DNA of 64,000 bases from Branchiibius cervicis. Lineage in GTDB: Bacteria > Actinomycetota > Actinomycetes > Actinomycetales > Dermatophilaceae. Positions within the stretch are counted from its first letter, which is position 1; the number at the start of each line of letters is the position of its first letter. A model generated the notes under the pieces. That model ran no database searches, was not told the origin of the DNA, and saw only the letters and a program-made list of their open reading frames with translations. The DNA is taken from NCBI RefSeq assembly GCF_042661605.1, contig NZ_JBHSWJ010000002.1, positions 744,001 through 808,000 of the forward strand, in the 5' to 3' direction. A program made the translations under genes and the position numbers. Positions 16,136-25,569 of the stretch are shown piece by piece.

Positions 16136-17317
16136 ATGGACCGGATTTCGGATCGGCTCCTGAACTGGGCGTCGATCCTTGATGAGAAGACGATGGAGCA
16201 GGCGAAGGTCACGGCCACGATGCCGTTCATCTACCCGCATCTGGCGTTGATGCCGGACGCCCATCTGGGAAAGGGTGCGACCGTGGGGTCGGTCATCCCG
16301 ACGCTGGGCGCCCTCATCCCGGCGGCGGTCGGGGTCGACATCGGCTGCGGGATGATGGCGGTGCGCACGCCGTACTCCGTGGCCGACCTGCCGCAGGACA
16401 AGGGCAGGCTCCGGGTGTCCATCGAGCGGTCGATTCCGCTGTCGGCGGGGGCGTACAACCGGAAGGTGACCCGCGATCACACGCAGGATCGGATTGATGA
16501 GTTGCTTTCTCTGGCAGAGGGGTACGGGTTTGACCCGGGGTCGTACGCGAAGAACTGGCCGTTGCAGCTGGGTACGCTCGGCTCCGGCAACCACTTCATC
16601 GAGGTGAGCGCCGACGAGCAGGATCGCGTCTGGCTGTTCCTGCACTCGGGCTCGCGTGGCGTCGGGAACAAGATCGCCCAGCACCACATCAAGGTCGCCC
16701 AGCGACTGGCCAAGCAGTGGTGGATCTCGTTGCCGGACAATGATCTTGCCTACCTGGTGGAGGGCACGCCGGAGTTCACCACCTATGTGCGCCAACTGCG
16801 GTGGGCGCAGCGGTTCGCGTTCCTCAACCGGGCCGAGATGATGGACCGGGTGGTGCGGGAGTTCGCCTATTGGGTGAGCGGCGGAGCAGCGGAGACGTTC
16901 GAGCGGCAGCAGGAGGTCAACTGCCACCACAACTACACCGAGAGCGAGCGGCACTTCGGCAAGCAGGTGTGGTTGTCCCGTAAGGGTGCGATCGACGCCT
17001 CGGAGGGCACGTGGGGGCTCATTCCGGGCTCGATGGGGACCGCGTCCTACGTCGTCGTCGGCAAGGGCAACCCGGTGGCGCTGAACTCCAGCCCGCATGG
17101 TGCGGGCCGGGTGCACAGCCGTTCCTCGGCGCGGCGGACCTTCACCCAGGAGGATCTGCGGGCCGCGATGGGTGACATCGAGTACCGCGACACCGCAGCG
17201 TTCGTCGACGAGATCCCCGCGGCGTACAAGGACATCGACCAGGTGATGGCGGATGCCGCCGACCTGGTGCAGATCCGGCACACGCTGCGGCAGCTGGTCA
17301 ACGTCAAGGGTGACTGA
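16136..17317 (+). CDS. rtcB: RtcB-family RNA ligase
   Basis: The 393-residue protein has the RtcB signatures: metal-binding PDAHLGKGATVGSVIP and GVDIGCGM, the GSGNHFIEV loop, HSGSRGVGNKIAQHH, NCHHNY, and the guanylated histidine in SSPHGAGRVHSR. RtcB joins RNA 3'-phosphate or 2',3'-cyclic phosphate ends to 5'-OH ends using GTP and Mn2+, in tRNA repair or RNA-damage responses. The start at ATG 16136 follows AGAGAGGAAT. No archease or RtcA gene is adjacent, and no RtcR-type activator is seen. A terminator precedes it and another follows its stop. Confidence 0.92.
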   Translation: MDRISDRLLNWASILDEKTMEQAKVTATMPFIYPHLALMPDAHLGKGATVGSVIPTLGALIPAAVGVDIGCGMMAVRTPYSVADLPQDKGRLRVSIERSIPLSAGAYNRKVTRDHTQDRIDELLSLAEGYGFDPGSYAKNWPLQLGTLGSGNHFIEVSADEQDRVWLFLHSGSRGVGNKIAQHHIKVAQRLAKQWWISLPDNDLAYLVEGTPEFTTYVRQLRWAQRFAFLNRAEMMDRVVREFAYWVSGGAAETFERQQEVNCHHNYTESERHFGKQVWLSRKGAIDASEGTWGLIPGSMGTASYVVVGKGNPVALNSSPHGAGRVHSRSSARRTFTQEDLRAAMGDIEYRDTAAFVDEIPAAYKDIDQVMADAADLVQIRHTLRQLVNVKGD

Positions 17318-17318
17318 G

Positions 17319-17357
17319 CCGGCAGGTCGTTCTGCTGTGGGCAGAACGACCTGCCGG
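17319..17357 (+). terminator. 17-bp perfect hairpin after rtcB
   Basis: CCGGCAGGTCGTTCTGC, the loop TGTGG and the exact complement begin two bases after the rtcB stop. A perfect 17-bp stem is the strongest hairpin in the window. No T tract follows. Confidence 0.8.
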
Positions 17358-17386
17358 ACGGGCCGCGTCGCTGCTTAGCATCGAGC

Positions 17387-17689
17387 ATGGCCGACCTGAT
17401 CCGCATGCCTCCGCATCCCGCCGAGCCGCTGTGGCGCGAACTGCTGGGCGATGTCCTACGCCGCCGACGTCACGATCGCGGCGAGACGCTGCACGAGACG
17501 TCCCGTCGCGCCGGAGTCTCACCGCAATACCTCTCGGAGATCGAGCGGGGCCGCAAGGACCCCAGCAGCGAGATGGTCGCGGCGCTCGCCGGCGCCTTGG
17601 GTACGACGCTGGTCGACCTGACCGCGGAGGTCACCCGGGCGGGGCGCCCGGCGCCGCCGTCGCTCAACGCACTCCTACTGGCTGCGTGA
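17387..17689 (+). CDS. XRE-family regulator, PopR/ClgR-like
   Basis: The 100-residue protein has one HTH_3 domain (residues ~20-75) with the core SRRAGVSPQYLSEIERGRKDPSS, closely resembling ClgR and PopR, the actinobacterial activators of clp genes. It ends in LLLAA; a C-terminal Ala-Ala is the signal by which ClpP degrades PopR and ClgR in Streptomyces. The next genes are a convergent clpP pair, and their 3' ends overlap by 26 bases. This arrangement resembles popR beside clpP3-clpP4. It probably activates the clpP pair and is degraded by a ClpP protease. Confidence 0.82.
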   Translation: MADLIRMPPHPAEPLWRELLGDVLRRRRHDRGETLHETSRRAGVSPQYLSEIERGRKDPSSEMVAALAGALGTTLVDLTAEVTRAGRPAPPSLNALLLAA

Positions 17690-18296
17690 GCGCCCGTTCC
17701 TCGGGCCGCCGGCTGTCCAGGACGGCATCGATCAGGCCGTAGTCGCGGGCCTGACCGGCATCGAAGACCCGGTCGTGGTCGGTGTCCGCGCGCAGGGTCT
17801 TCGGGGACTGGCCGGTGTGCCGAGCCAGGACGTCCTCGAGTTCACTGCGCACCCGGACCACCTCGTCGGCTTGCAGGATCAGGTCGGGAATGGCGCCGCG
17901 ACCCTGCGCGGCCGGCTGGTGCAGGACGACCCGGGTGTGCGGCAGGGCAGCCCGTTTCCCACTCGCACCCGCCGCCAGCAGCACCGCTCCCACGGACACC
18001 GCTTGGCCGACGCAGGTGGTCGCCACGTCCGGCTGGATGTACTGCATGGTGTCGTAGACGGCCAGCATCGCGCTCGGATCGCCGCCCTCGCAGTTGACGT
18101 ACATCTGCACGTCGAGTTGCGGACCATCCGCTTCCAGGTGCAGCAGTTGCGCGACCAAGGCGTTGGCGACACCGGCGTCGATCGCCGTTCCGACGTAGAC
18201 GATGCGTTCGGCCAGCAGATGGGAGTAGACGTCCATGACGCGATCACCGCGCGGGCTGCGGGCCACGACGTTCGGGATGAGGTAGTTGCCGCTCAT
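17664..18296 (-). CDS. clpP: ClpP-family protease subunit, second gene of the pair
   Basis: The 210-residue ClpP has an intact Ser-His-Asp triad: Ser in GQAVSVGAVLL, His in VVLHQP and Asp in RADTDHDR. The usual SPGG after the second strand is CEGG here (VNCEGGDPSAM), a change in the substrate-binding loop. It probably forms a mixed tetradecamer with the upstream ClpP, working with ClpX or ClpC, neither of which is encoded nearby. It overlaps the upstream clpP by ATGA. It is probably a paralogue of the housekeeping clpP1P2, comparable to Streptomyces clpP4. Confidence 0.88.
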   Translation of the reverse strand: MSGNYLIPNVVARSPRGDRVMDVYSHLLAERIVYVGTAIDAGVANALVAQLLHLEADGPQLDVQMYVNCEGGDPSAMLAVYDTMQYIQPDVATTCVGQAVSVGAVLLAAGASGKRAALPHTRVVLHQPAAQGRGAIPDLILQADEVVRVRSELEDVLARHTGQSPKTLRADTDHDRVFDAGQARDYGLIDAVLDSRRPEERALTQPVGVR

Positions 18297-18922
18297 CGGA
18301 CGTCGTCCCGGACCGGCGGTGTCAGACCCATGATGCGCTGGGCCCGGGGCACCACGTGTTCGAAATCGTCGACGATCTCGTCGATGAAGCCGTAGTCCCT
18401 AGCCTGGGCAGCGGTGTACCACCGGTCGTGTAGCGAGTCCTCGAAGATCCGCTCGACCGGCTGGCCGGTGTCCTGCGCGATGAGACCGAGCACGGTATCC
18501 CGGGTGTATCGCAGGTCGTCGGCCTGCAGCTCGATGTCCGCCGCGCTGCCGCCGATACCCGCCGACCCCTGGTGCATCAGGATCCGGGCGTGCGGCATGG
18601 CCCGCCGCTTACCCTTGGTTCCGGCTGACAACAGGAACTGGCCTGCGCTGCAGGCGATTCCGAGCGCAACCGTCGCCACGTCACAGGGGATCAGGTGCAT
18701 CACGTCGCGGATCGCCAGCATCGACGGCACGGAACCGCCCGGCGAGTGGATCCAGAATGCGACGTCGCGGACAGGGTCGGTGCTCGCGAGGCTGAGCAGT
18801 TGGGTCGCGAGTACCGCGCCGTTGTCGTCGTCCAACGGGCCGTCGAGGATGACGACCCGCTGGGCGAAGAGCTCGGTCCGCATCCGTTCGTTGAAGAGTC
18901 GGGGTTTGTTCTCATCGCTCAT
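18293..18922 (-). CDS. clpP: ClpP-family protease subunit, first gene of the pair
   Basis: The 209-residue ClpP has a conserved FWIHSPGGSVPSM loop and triad residues Ser in GIACSAGQFLL, His in ILMHQGSAG and Asp in EDSLHDRWYT. GIACSAG departs from the common GQAASM. The ATG at 18922 is chosen; a second ATG ten codons upstream has no better signal. About 40 bases upstream of the start is a PopR-type box. It is first in a two-gene operon, comparable to clpP3 of Streptomyces. Confidence 0.88.
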   Translation of the reverse strand: MSDENKPRLFNERMRTELFAQRVVILDGPLDDDNGAVLATQLLSLASTDPVRDVAFWIHSPGGSVPSMLAIRDVMHLIPCDVATVALGIACSAGQFLLSAGTKGKRRAMPHARILMHQGSAGIGGSAADIELQADDLRYTRDTVLGLIAQDTGQPVERIFEDSLHDRWYTAAQARDYGFIDEIVDDFEHVVPRAQRIMGLTPPVRDDVR

Positions 18923-18962
18923 GTGACCAGCCTGCGCGGTTCGGCCTGTCACCGGAACGGAT

Positions 18963-18977
18963 ACTGCTATCGGCAGA
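18963..18977 (-). promoter_or_regulatory. PopR-type operator upstream of the clpP pair
   Basis: On the minus strand the sequence is TCTGCC-GAT-AGCAGT. From memory, the PopR site of Streptomyces lividans is TCTGCC-N3-GGCAGA; the left half is exact and the right half matches in four of six bases. It lies 41-55 bases upstream of the first clpP start, suitable for an activator. Confidence 0.5.
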
Positions 18978-19063
18978 TCAACTCACAGCAGCAGCTGCGC
19001 GCGATCGGCACCCCGCCCGACTGACCGGTCGCCGCTGTCGGTGGTTCGTGGCACGGTGGGGGC

Positions 19064-22000
19064 ATGTTGCTGGTCACGGGGGAGCCTGCCGGACGGGCGT
19101 TGCGCTGGAGCGCCTCCGATCTTTCGGTCGCGGCCGACTGCGAATACCAGTTGTTGTGCCGTCTCGATGTGCTGCTGGGCCGGGTCCCGGCCAACGACGC
19201 CGCCGAGGATCCATTGCTGGCCCACATCGCACGTCTCGGCGACCGCCACGAGCAGGAGGCGTTGGAGCGGCTTCGCGCCCGGCGTGAGGTGCGGTCGATG
19301 GCCCGGGTGCGGCCGCCGTACACCGACGTGTCATTGCGTGCGGCCGCCGACCACACCCGGCGCGCCTTGGCCGGGGACGCGGTGCTCTACCAACCGGCCT
19401 TCTACGACGGGGAGTTCTTCGGATACGCCGACTTCGTCGTGCGCGGGGACGACGGCTGGCAGGTGTGGGACGCCAAACTCGCTCGCGAAGCCAGGCCGCG
19501 CGCACTGCTGCAGTTGGGTGCTTACGTCGATCAGTTGCTGGCCATGGACGCGCCGGTGGCCCCGCGAGTGGGTCTGTTGCTCGGTGACCGGTCGCGCGAG
19601 GAGTTCCCGATCAGTGAGGTACTACCGGTCTTCAAGGAGCGCCGGGACCGCCTGCGGCAGCTCCTGATTCATCACCGTACGGCGAGCGGCCCGGTCCGGT
19701 GGGGCCGTTCCGACCTCGTCGCGTGCGGCCGTTGTGCCGATTGCACCGCAGCCATACAGGCACATGACGATCTCTGGGCGGTGGCAGGGGTCTACGCCGG
19801 GCAGCGGACGGCGTTACGTTCGGCGGGTGTGACCACGATGCCCCAACTGGCTGCGCTGCAGACAGCACCGGAGGGGTCAGCGGCGACGTCTTCGAGCGCC
19901 TCCGAGCGCAGGCGGATCTGCAGGTGCGGCAACGGGATCTGCCCGCCGAGGCGCCGATGCTCTACGAGTTCAAGCCGGGGGCTCAGCCGGCTCTGGCGAT
20001 GCTGCCGGACCCGTCGCCGGGCGATTGGTTCTTCGATTTCGAGGGGGATCCGCTCTATGACGAGGGTGACCCCTCGGTGGTCGGTCTGGAGTACTTGTGG
20101 GGGATCCTCGACGCGCAGGAAATGTTCGATCCGTGGTGGGCGCTGGACCGGGGCGAGGAACGCCGGGTGTTCATCCGTTTCATCGAGACCCTCACCGCCC
20201 GTCGCGAGCAGTTTCCGGACATGCACGTCTACCACTACGCGCCGTACGAGACCTCCGCCCTCAAACGGCTCGCCATCCGCTACCAGACACACGAAGATGC
20301 ACTCGATGACCTGCTGCGGGCGGGGGTCTTCGTCGACCTGTACGCCACCGTGCGGGCTGCGATCCGGATCGGAAAGGGCTCCTACAGCATCAAAAAGCTC
20401 GAGCCGCTCTACATGGGTGACCAGCTTCGCGATCCCGATGGCGTCACCGCGGGGGACGCCTCGATCGTGGCGTTCCACGAGTTCCTGCAGCTCACCCACG
20501 AGGGCAATAGCTCTGCGGCCGAGGGTATTCGGGCCGACCTGGCGGACTACAACGGCTATGACTGTCTGTCGACGTTGCGGTTGCGCGACTGGCTGCTGGC
20601 GCGGGCGGTCGAGGCCGGGGCCGGTTACGGCGCGGTGGTTCCCGCGGACGGCGCGGTGTCCGATCCCGGGCTCACACCGGACCAGGAAGCCAGAGCCCGA
20701 CTGGTTGAGGAGCTCATTGCCGGCTCCGGGCCGATGGATCCGGCGCAACGAACTGCACACGAGCAGGCGCGTGCGTTGCTCGCGGCCGCGCTGACCTACT
20801 ACCGCCGCGAGGAGAAGGTCGCGTGGTGGCACCACATCGACCTGCTCGGGCAACCGCGCGAAGAGCTCGAAAGCCAGCGCGACGTCTTCGTCGTCGACGA
20901 TGCTGAAGTGCAGCAGGACTGGACACCGTCGTCGACCCGGGCCAACGCGGCCTTCCGGCGGGTGCTTCGCCTGACGGGCCGGTGGGGTCCGGGCAGTACT
21001 CCCGGCTCCGGCGTCTCGATTGCGTACGCCGCGCCCGGACCGCCCAAGGCGCAGTTCCCCGCCAGATCGGGGACACTCCTGCGCTCGGGTGAGGCAACGC
21101 TCGAGTTCACCGATGACCCCGACGTGGTGCTGGTGACCGAGAGCCGCCCCAGTGCCCTGATCTTCTCCGAGCGGCCGGTTGCGCTGCTGCCGCCGTCCCC
21201 GCCCCGGTCGAAGGTCATCGCCGACCGCATCGCCGTGGTTGCACAGCAGTCGCTGGGCGGTGCGCTGCCCGAGAACGCCGTCATCGATCTGTTGACCCGC
21301 CGGCCATCCCGCCTGGTGGGCGACAAGCCGTTGCCGCACACCGGCGAGGACATCACGGACATCGTCGCGGCACTCACCCTCATGCAGGACTCCTACGTCG
21401 CGGTGCAGGGGCCGCCCGGGACCGGCAAGACCCACACAGCCTGCGCAGTCATCAAAACCCTTGTCGAGCAGCACCATTGGCGGATAGGCGTGGTGGCTCA
21501 GTCGCATGCCGTCGTCGAGCATCTGCTGGCGGCTCTGCTGGCCGCCGGACTCGACGCCGAGGCGGTCGGCAAGATGGACAACCGCAGCGACCCCCGCCCT
21601 GGACCGACGTGACGAAGCCGAAAGACCGCGCTGCCTTCCTGGGACGCGAGGGCGGCTTGGTGTACGGGGGAACGACGTGGAAGTTCTGCAGTCAGGACGT
21701 GCCGCCCGGTCGGTTGGATCTGTTGGTCGTCGAGGAGGCGGGACAGTTCTCGCTGGCGGCGACCGTCGGCGCCGGGGTCGCGGCACGACGGCTCCTGCTC
21801 GTGGGAGATCCGCAGCAGCTGCCGCAGGTGAGCCAGGCCAGTCACCCCGAGGCCGTCGATGAGTCCGCTCTCGCCTGGCTGATGGAGGGGGCCGCCACGA
21901 TCGGTGCGGAGCGGGGGTACTTCCTGGCCACGTCGTTCCGGATGCACCCGGCTTTGTGCGCGCGCGTTTCGCAGCTGTCCTACAGCGGACGGTTGCAGGC

Positions 22001-22592
22001 GGCGGGCGTCGCGGCGGATCGCGAGCTCACCGGGGTCGCGCCGGGATTGGGCGTGGTCACCGTGCCGCACGTCGGCAACAGTGTGCAGAGCCCGCAGGAA
22101 GCCGACGAAGTGGTCGCCCACGTGGTGCGGTTGTTGGGAACGCCCTGGCGCGGGCGCCTCAACCGGGCCCCGCGGCCACTGGAGGAAACCGACGTCCTGG
22201 TCGTCGCGCCGTACAACGCGCAGGTGGGATTGATCAAGGAGCGGCTTGCGGCTGCGGGACTGTCGGCGGTCAGTGTCGGCACGGTCGACAAGTTCCAAGG
22301 ACGACAGGCGCCCGTGGTCATCATGTCGATGACCGCTTCGTCGCGGGGCGATGTGCCTCGGGGGATGGGATTCCTGCTGATGCGCAACCGGATCAACGTG
22401 GCGATCTCGCGAGCGATGTGGAGTGCGGTCATTATTCGGTCCGATGCGCTGACCGCCTACCTGCCAGCGACCGTTGATTCGTTCATGGAACTGGGCGCGT
22501 TCTTGTCGTTGTGCGACGGTGCAGCGTGGAAGAGGCTCATCACCCCGCCGACGACCAGTGTGATGACCACACCGATCGGCACGAGCCACTGA
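19064..22592 (+). CDS. TM0106-type RecB-like nuclease / superfamily I helicase (two frameshifts in this sequence)
   Basis: Three frames join into one ~1176-residue protein. Order: a RecB-like nuclease with GYADFVVRGDDGWQVWDAKLA (~125-142) and a CGRCADC cysteine cluster; an RNase H-like exonuclease domain with DWFFDFEGDP (~322) and DYNGYDCLSTLRLRDWL; then a UPF1/DNA2-type helicase with QGPPGTGKT (~784), VVEEAGQ, GDPQQLPQV, SFRMHP and VGTVDKFQGRQAPVV. The frames break at a G4 run (19873-19876) and a C5 run (21591-21595); one extra base at each restores continuous sequence. DNA or RNA end-processing is likely, but the physiological role is unknown. The 3' end overlaps the convergent symporter by 136 bases. 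Confidence 0.82.
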
Positions 22593-24037
22593 GGCGCGAT
22601 GCTCGCCGTGGTTGCGACGCCGGCCTTGGTCACGTCGATCGAGATGTTGCGAACGATGTAAGTCATTGCGATCACCGTCGCAACGAACGCCACCAGCGCG
22701 TCGCGTTGGGTGGCGCGCGGGACGAGCCGGCCGAGCAGGAAGGCACCCAGCATGGCGCCGTAGGTGTAGCCCGCAATGGCCAGGCCGGTGAGGTAGACGT
22801 TGCCCGTCGTGCCCGAGAAGTGCATGGCGAACGCGGCCATCAGGACCGCCCAGACGATCGTCATGACCCGGCCGACCTTGAGTGCCACGTCGTCCGGCAA
22901 TTGCTTGTTGGAGAAGGCGTGCACGATGTCGGCGACGGTCGAGTTGGCCATCGAGTTCAGGGCCGAGGACAGCGAGCCCATCGCTGCGCCCAGGATGCCG
23001 GCGACCATGAGGCCGGAGATGACGACGGGCAATCCGTGCAGGATGAAGTTGGGGTAGAGGTCGTCCGGGGTGGCCAGTCCCAGATCCTTGGGGCTGCGGC
23101 CGCCGTAGTAGGACCACAGCAGCGCCCCCACCAGGGAGAACGCCGCGAACTGGATGATGATGAAGACGCCGGAGCCGATCATCGCCTTCTGGCTGTCCCG
23201 CAGCGTCTTCGTCGACAGGATGCGCTGCACGATCAGCTGGTCCGAGCCGTGGGACGCCATCGCGAAGATCGCACCGCCGATGATCGCCGTGGGCAACGCG
23301 AACGGACTGGTGAGCACGTGCGAGAACGCGAAGTCGGTGTCGAAGATCTTGAACTGGCCGGCGTGGAAGGCATCCGTGACGCCGGTCCAGCCGACGTGCC
23401 CGGCCAGCACCACGATCGCCAGGATGGCCCCGCCGAGGTAGAGCAGCATCTGGATCGCGTCGGTCCAGATGACCGCCTTGATCCCGCCCAGGTAGGTGTA
23501 GGCCACGGTGATGACGGTCAGCACGATGATGATCACGCCGTAGTTCACGTTCGTCCCGAACTCATCGAGGAGCAACTTGATCGGGATAGCCGAAGCGAAC
23601 AGTCGCACCCCTTCGGCCATCAGCCGGGTGACGACGAACGTCACCGACGCCAGCCCCTGGCTCCACCGGCCGAATCGCTGGCCGAGATACTGGTAGGCGC
23701 TGGTGAAACCCTCCTGGCGGTAGAGCGGGATCAACAACGTCGCGACGATGACCCGGCCGATCATGTACCCGAGCGCCAGCTCCACGTTGCCGAACCCCGC
23801 TCCCGCGTAAGTTCCACCCGGGACGCTGATCACCGTCAGGACGCTGGTTTCAGTCGCCACCACCGAGAAGCACACGGCCCACCACGGCATGCTGCGCTCG
23901 CCGACGAAGTAGTCGGAACCGGATTTCTGGCGCCCCGACAGGCGTAGCCCGATGACCGCGATCACGATCAGATAGACCACGATGACCGCAAGATTGAGGG
24001 CGTTGTCCACGAGCGCTCCTTGACTGGTGAAACTCAT
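22457..24037 (-). CDS. Sodium:solute symporter (SSS family)
   Basis: The 526-residue protein has 13 or so membrane helices. The SSS motifs include DYFVGERSMPWWAVCFSVVATETS, IPLYRQEGFTSAYQYLGQRFG and AYTYLGGIKAVIWTDAIQM. The Na2-site serines probably lie in AMGSLSSALNSMANS. The SGLT/PutP-like group transports sugars, amino acids, nucleosides or vitamins; the substrate cannot be assigned. Its last 45 codons overlap the convergent helicase. The ATG at 24037 follows AAGGAGCGCTC. Confidence 0.88.
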   Translation of the reverse strand: MSFTSQGALVDNALNLAVIVVYLIVIAVIGLRLSGRQKSGSDYFVGERSMPWWAVCFSVVATETSVLTVISVPGGTYAGAGFGNVELALGYMIGRVIVATLLIPLYRQEGFTSAYQYLGQRFGRWSQGLASVTFVVTRLMAEGVRLFASAIPIKLLLDEFGTNVNYGVIIIVLTVITVAYTYLGGIKAVIWTDAIQMLLYLGGAILAIVVLAGHVGWTGVTDAFHAGQFKIFDTDFAFSHVLTSPFALPTAIIGGAIFAMASHGSDQLIVQRILSTKTLRDSQKAMIGSGVFIIIQFAAFSLVGALLWSYYGGRSPKDLGLATPDDLYPNFILHGLPVVISGLMVAGILGAAMGSLSSALNSMANSTVADIVHAFSNKQLPDDVALKVGRVMTIVWAVLMAAFAMHFSGTTGNVYLTGLAIAGYTYGAMLGAFLLGRLVPRATQRDALVAFVATVIAMTYIVRNISIDVTKAGVATTASIAPQWLVPIGVVITLVVGGVMSLFHAAPSHNDKNAPSSMNESTVAGR

Positions 24038-24091
24038 TTACCCAACAGACCATAGCTTGGCAATTGTTTCCGCTCATCCCGAGGAGGCGCC

Positions 24092-24670
24092 TTGAGCATC
24101 ATTGTCGTGAATCACCTGAGTCTGGACGGGGTCCTGCAGTCGCCGGGTCGTCCTGATGAGGATCCGCGAGGCGGTTTCCGACACGGCGGGTGGGCGCAAG
24201 TCGACGACGATCCCAGCATGGGCGAGGTGATCAGCCAGCACCTCGGCCAGCGGTTCGCGTGGTTGTTCGGCCGGTTCAGTTACGAAGACATGCTCAGCCA
24301 CTGGAACCGGGTCGGCGGCCCGTTCCGCAGTGGCCTGATCGATGCCGACAAGTACGTCGTCACCTCCGATCCGTCCTACGCGCCCCGGTGGCCCAACTCC
24401 CACGTGGTGACCGGCGACGTGCTGGGACAGCTGGATGCCCTGCGGCGCGATCGTGCTGGCAATCTGGTGGTCATGGGCAGCGGCGCGTTGATCAGGACGA
24501 TGCTTCCGGCGGGTCTGATCGACCGGCTACTGCTGATGGTCCACCCGGTGGTGCTGGGGTCAGGGCAGCGGATGTTCGGCCCGGCCGAGAATGCGCAGGC
24601 CTTCCGCTTGATCAACGCGTCGAGCACCCCGACTGGCGTGGTCGTCGCCAGCTACGAGGCTCGGCGATGA
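24092..24670 (+). CDS. DHFR/RibD C-terminal domain protein
   Basis: The 192-residue protein belongs to the RibD_C / dihydrofolate-reductase-like family, with NHLSLDGVLQ at the start, VMGSGALIRTMLPAGLIDRLLLMVHPVVLGSG in the centre and a VVVASYE end. These proteins bind NAD(P)H, but most single-domain members have no known substrate. The TTG start at 24092 is favoured by GAGGAGG four bases upstream. Its stop overlaps the ATG of the amidohydrolase. Confidence 0.85.
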   Translation: MSIIVVNHLSLDGVLQSPGRPDEDPRGGFRHGGWAQVDDDPSMGEVISQHLGQRFAWLFGRFSYEDMLSHWNRVGGPFRSGLIDADKYVVTSDPSYAPRWPNSHVVTGDVLGQLDALRRDRAGNLVVMGSGALIRTMLPAGLIDRLLLMVHPVVLGSGQRMFGPAENAQAFRLINASSTPTGVVVASYEARR

Positions 24671-25569
24671 GCGCTGTCCTGCTCCCGGTGGATGAGGGTG
24701 CCCAAGTGCGTGAGCGCCTGGGCAGCGTCGGGCTGGACTCGATGATCGACGTACACACGCACTTCATGCCCGAACGGGTGCTGGCCAAAGTACGCGCCTA
24801 TTTCGACGCAGCCGGACCGTTGCTGGGGCGCACGTGGCCGATCGCCTACCGCGGTGATGATGACGATCGACTGGCGCGACTGCGGTCCTTCGGGGTCGCA
24901 TGCTTCTCCTCATTGAACTACCCGCACAAGCCCGGTATGGCGGCGTGGCTCAACGACTGGTCCGCGCAGTTCGCAACGCAGGTCCCCGAGTGCCTCCAGT
25001 CGGCCACCTTCTATCCCGAGCCGGAGGCGCCGGCCTACGTGGTTGAGGCCATCGAAGCCGGTGCCCGCATCTTCAAAGTGCACGTCCAGGTCGGCAACTA
25101 CGACCCGAACGAACCGTTGCTGGATCCGGTGTGGGCACAGTTGGAGGACAAGCAGATTCCCGCCGTCATCCATTCCGGCGATGGTCCGGTGCCCGGCGAT
25201 CACACCGGGGTTGGGGGTGTGCGGCAGTTGCTCGAGCGCTTTCCGCGGCTGGTGTTGATCGTTGCCCACATGGGCATGCCCGAATACGACGCGTTCCTGG
25301 ATCTGGCCGATGACTTCTCGAGCATCTATCTGGACACGACGATGGTTTTCACCCCGTTCACGGAGACGCTGATGCCCTTCCCGCCGGCGTCGAAGCCGCG
25401 GCTGCGAGATCTCGGGGACCGGATCCTCTTCGGCAGCGACTTCCCGAACATCCCGCATCCGTTCCTGACCCAGGTCGACGCGATCCTCGGTCTGGGGCTC
25501 GGCGCCACCTGGGAACGAAAAGTGCTGCGCGACAATGCAGCCCGCTTGTTCAAGGTTGACTTCCGCTAG
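24667..25569 (+). CDS. Amidohydrolase-2 family metalloenzyme
   Basis: The 300-residue protein has the TIM-barrel metal sites IDVHTHFMPE (~31-40), FKVHVQVG, AVIHSGDG, IVAHMGMPEYD and FGSDFPNIP. This is the amidohydrolase-related (ACMSD-like) clan, which decarboxylates or hydrolyses aromatic and lactone substrates. It is coupled by ATGA overlap to the DHFR-like gene. The substrate is unknown. Its 3' end overlaps the convergent gene at 25550 by 20 bases. Confidence 0.87.
   Translation: MSAVLLPVDEGAQVRERLGSVGLDSMIDVHTHFMPERVLAKVRAYFDAAGPLLGRTWPIAYRGDDDDRLARLRSFGVACFSSLNYPHKPGMAAWLNDWSAQFATQVPECLQSATFYPEPEAPAYVVEAIEAGARIFKVHVQVGNYDPNEPLLDPVWAQLEDKQIPAVIHSGDGPVPGDHTGVGGVRQLLERFPRLVLIVAHMGMPEYDAFLDLADDFSSIYLDTTMVFTPFTETLMPFPPASKPRLRDLGDRILFGSDFPNIPHPFLTQVDAILGLGLGATWERKVLRDNAARLFKVDFR

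Noticed and set aside
19792..21786. A 664-codon open frame opposite the helicase
   Set aside because: The plus strand encodes nuclease and helicase motifs throughout; the minus frame has none.
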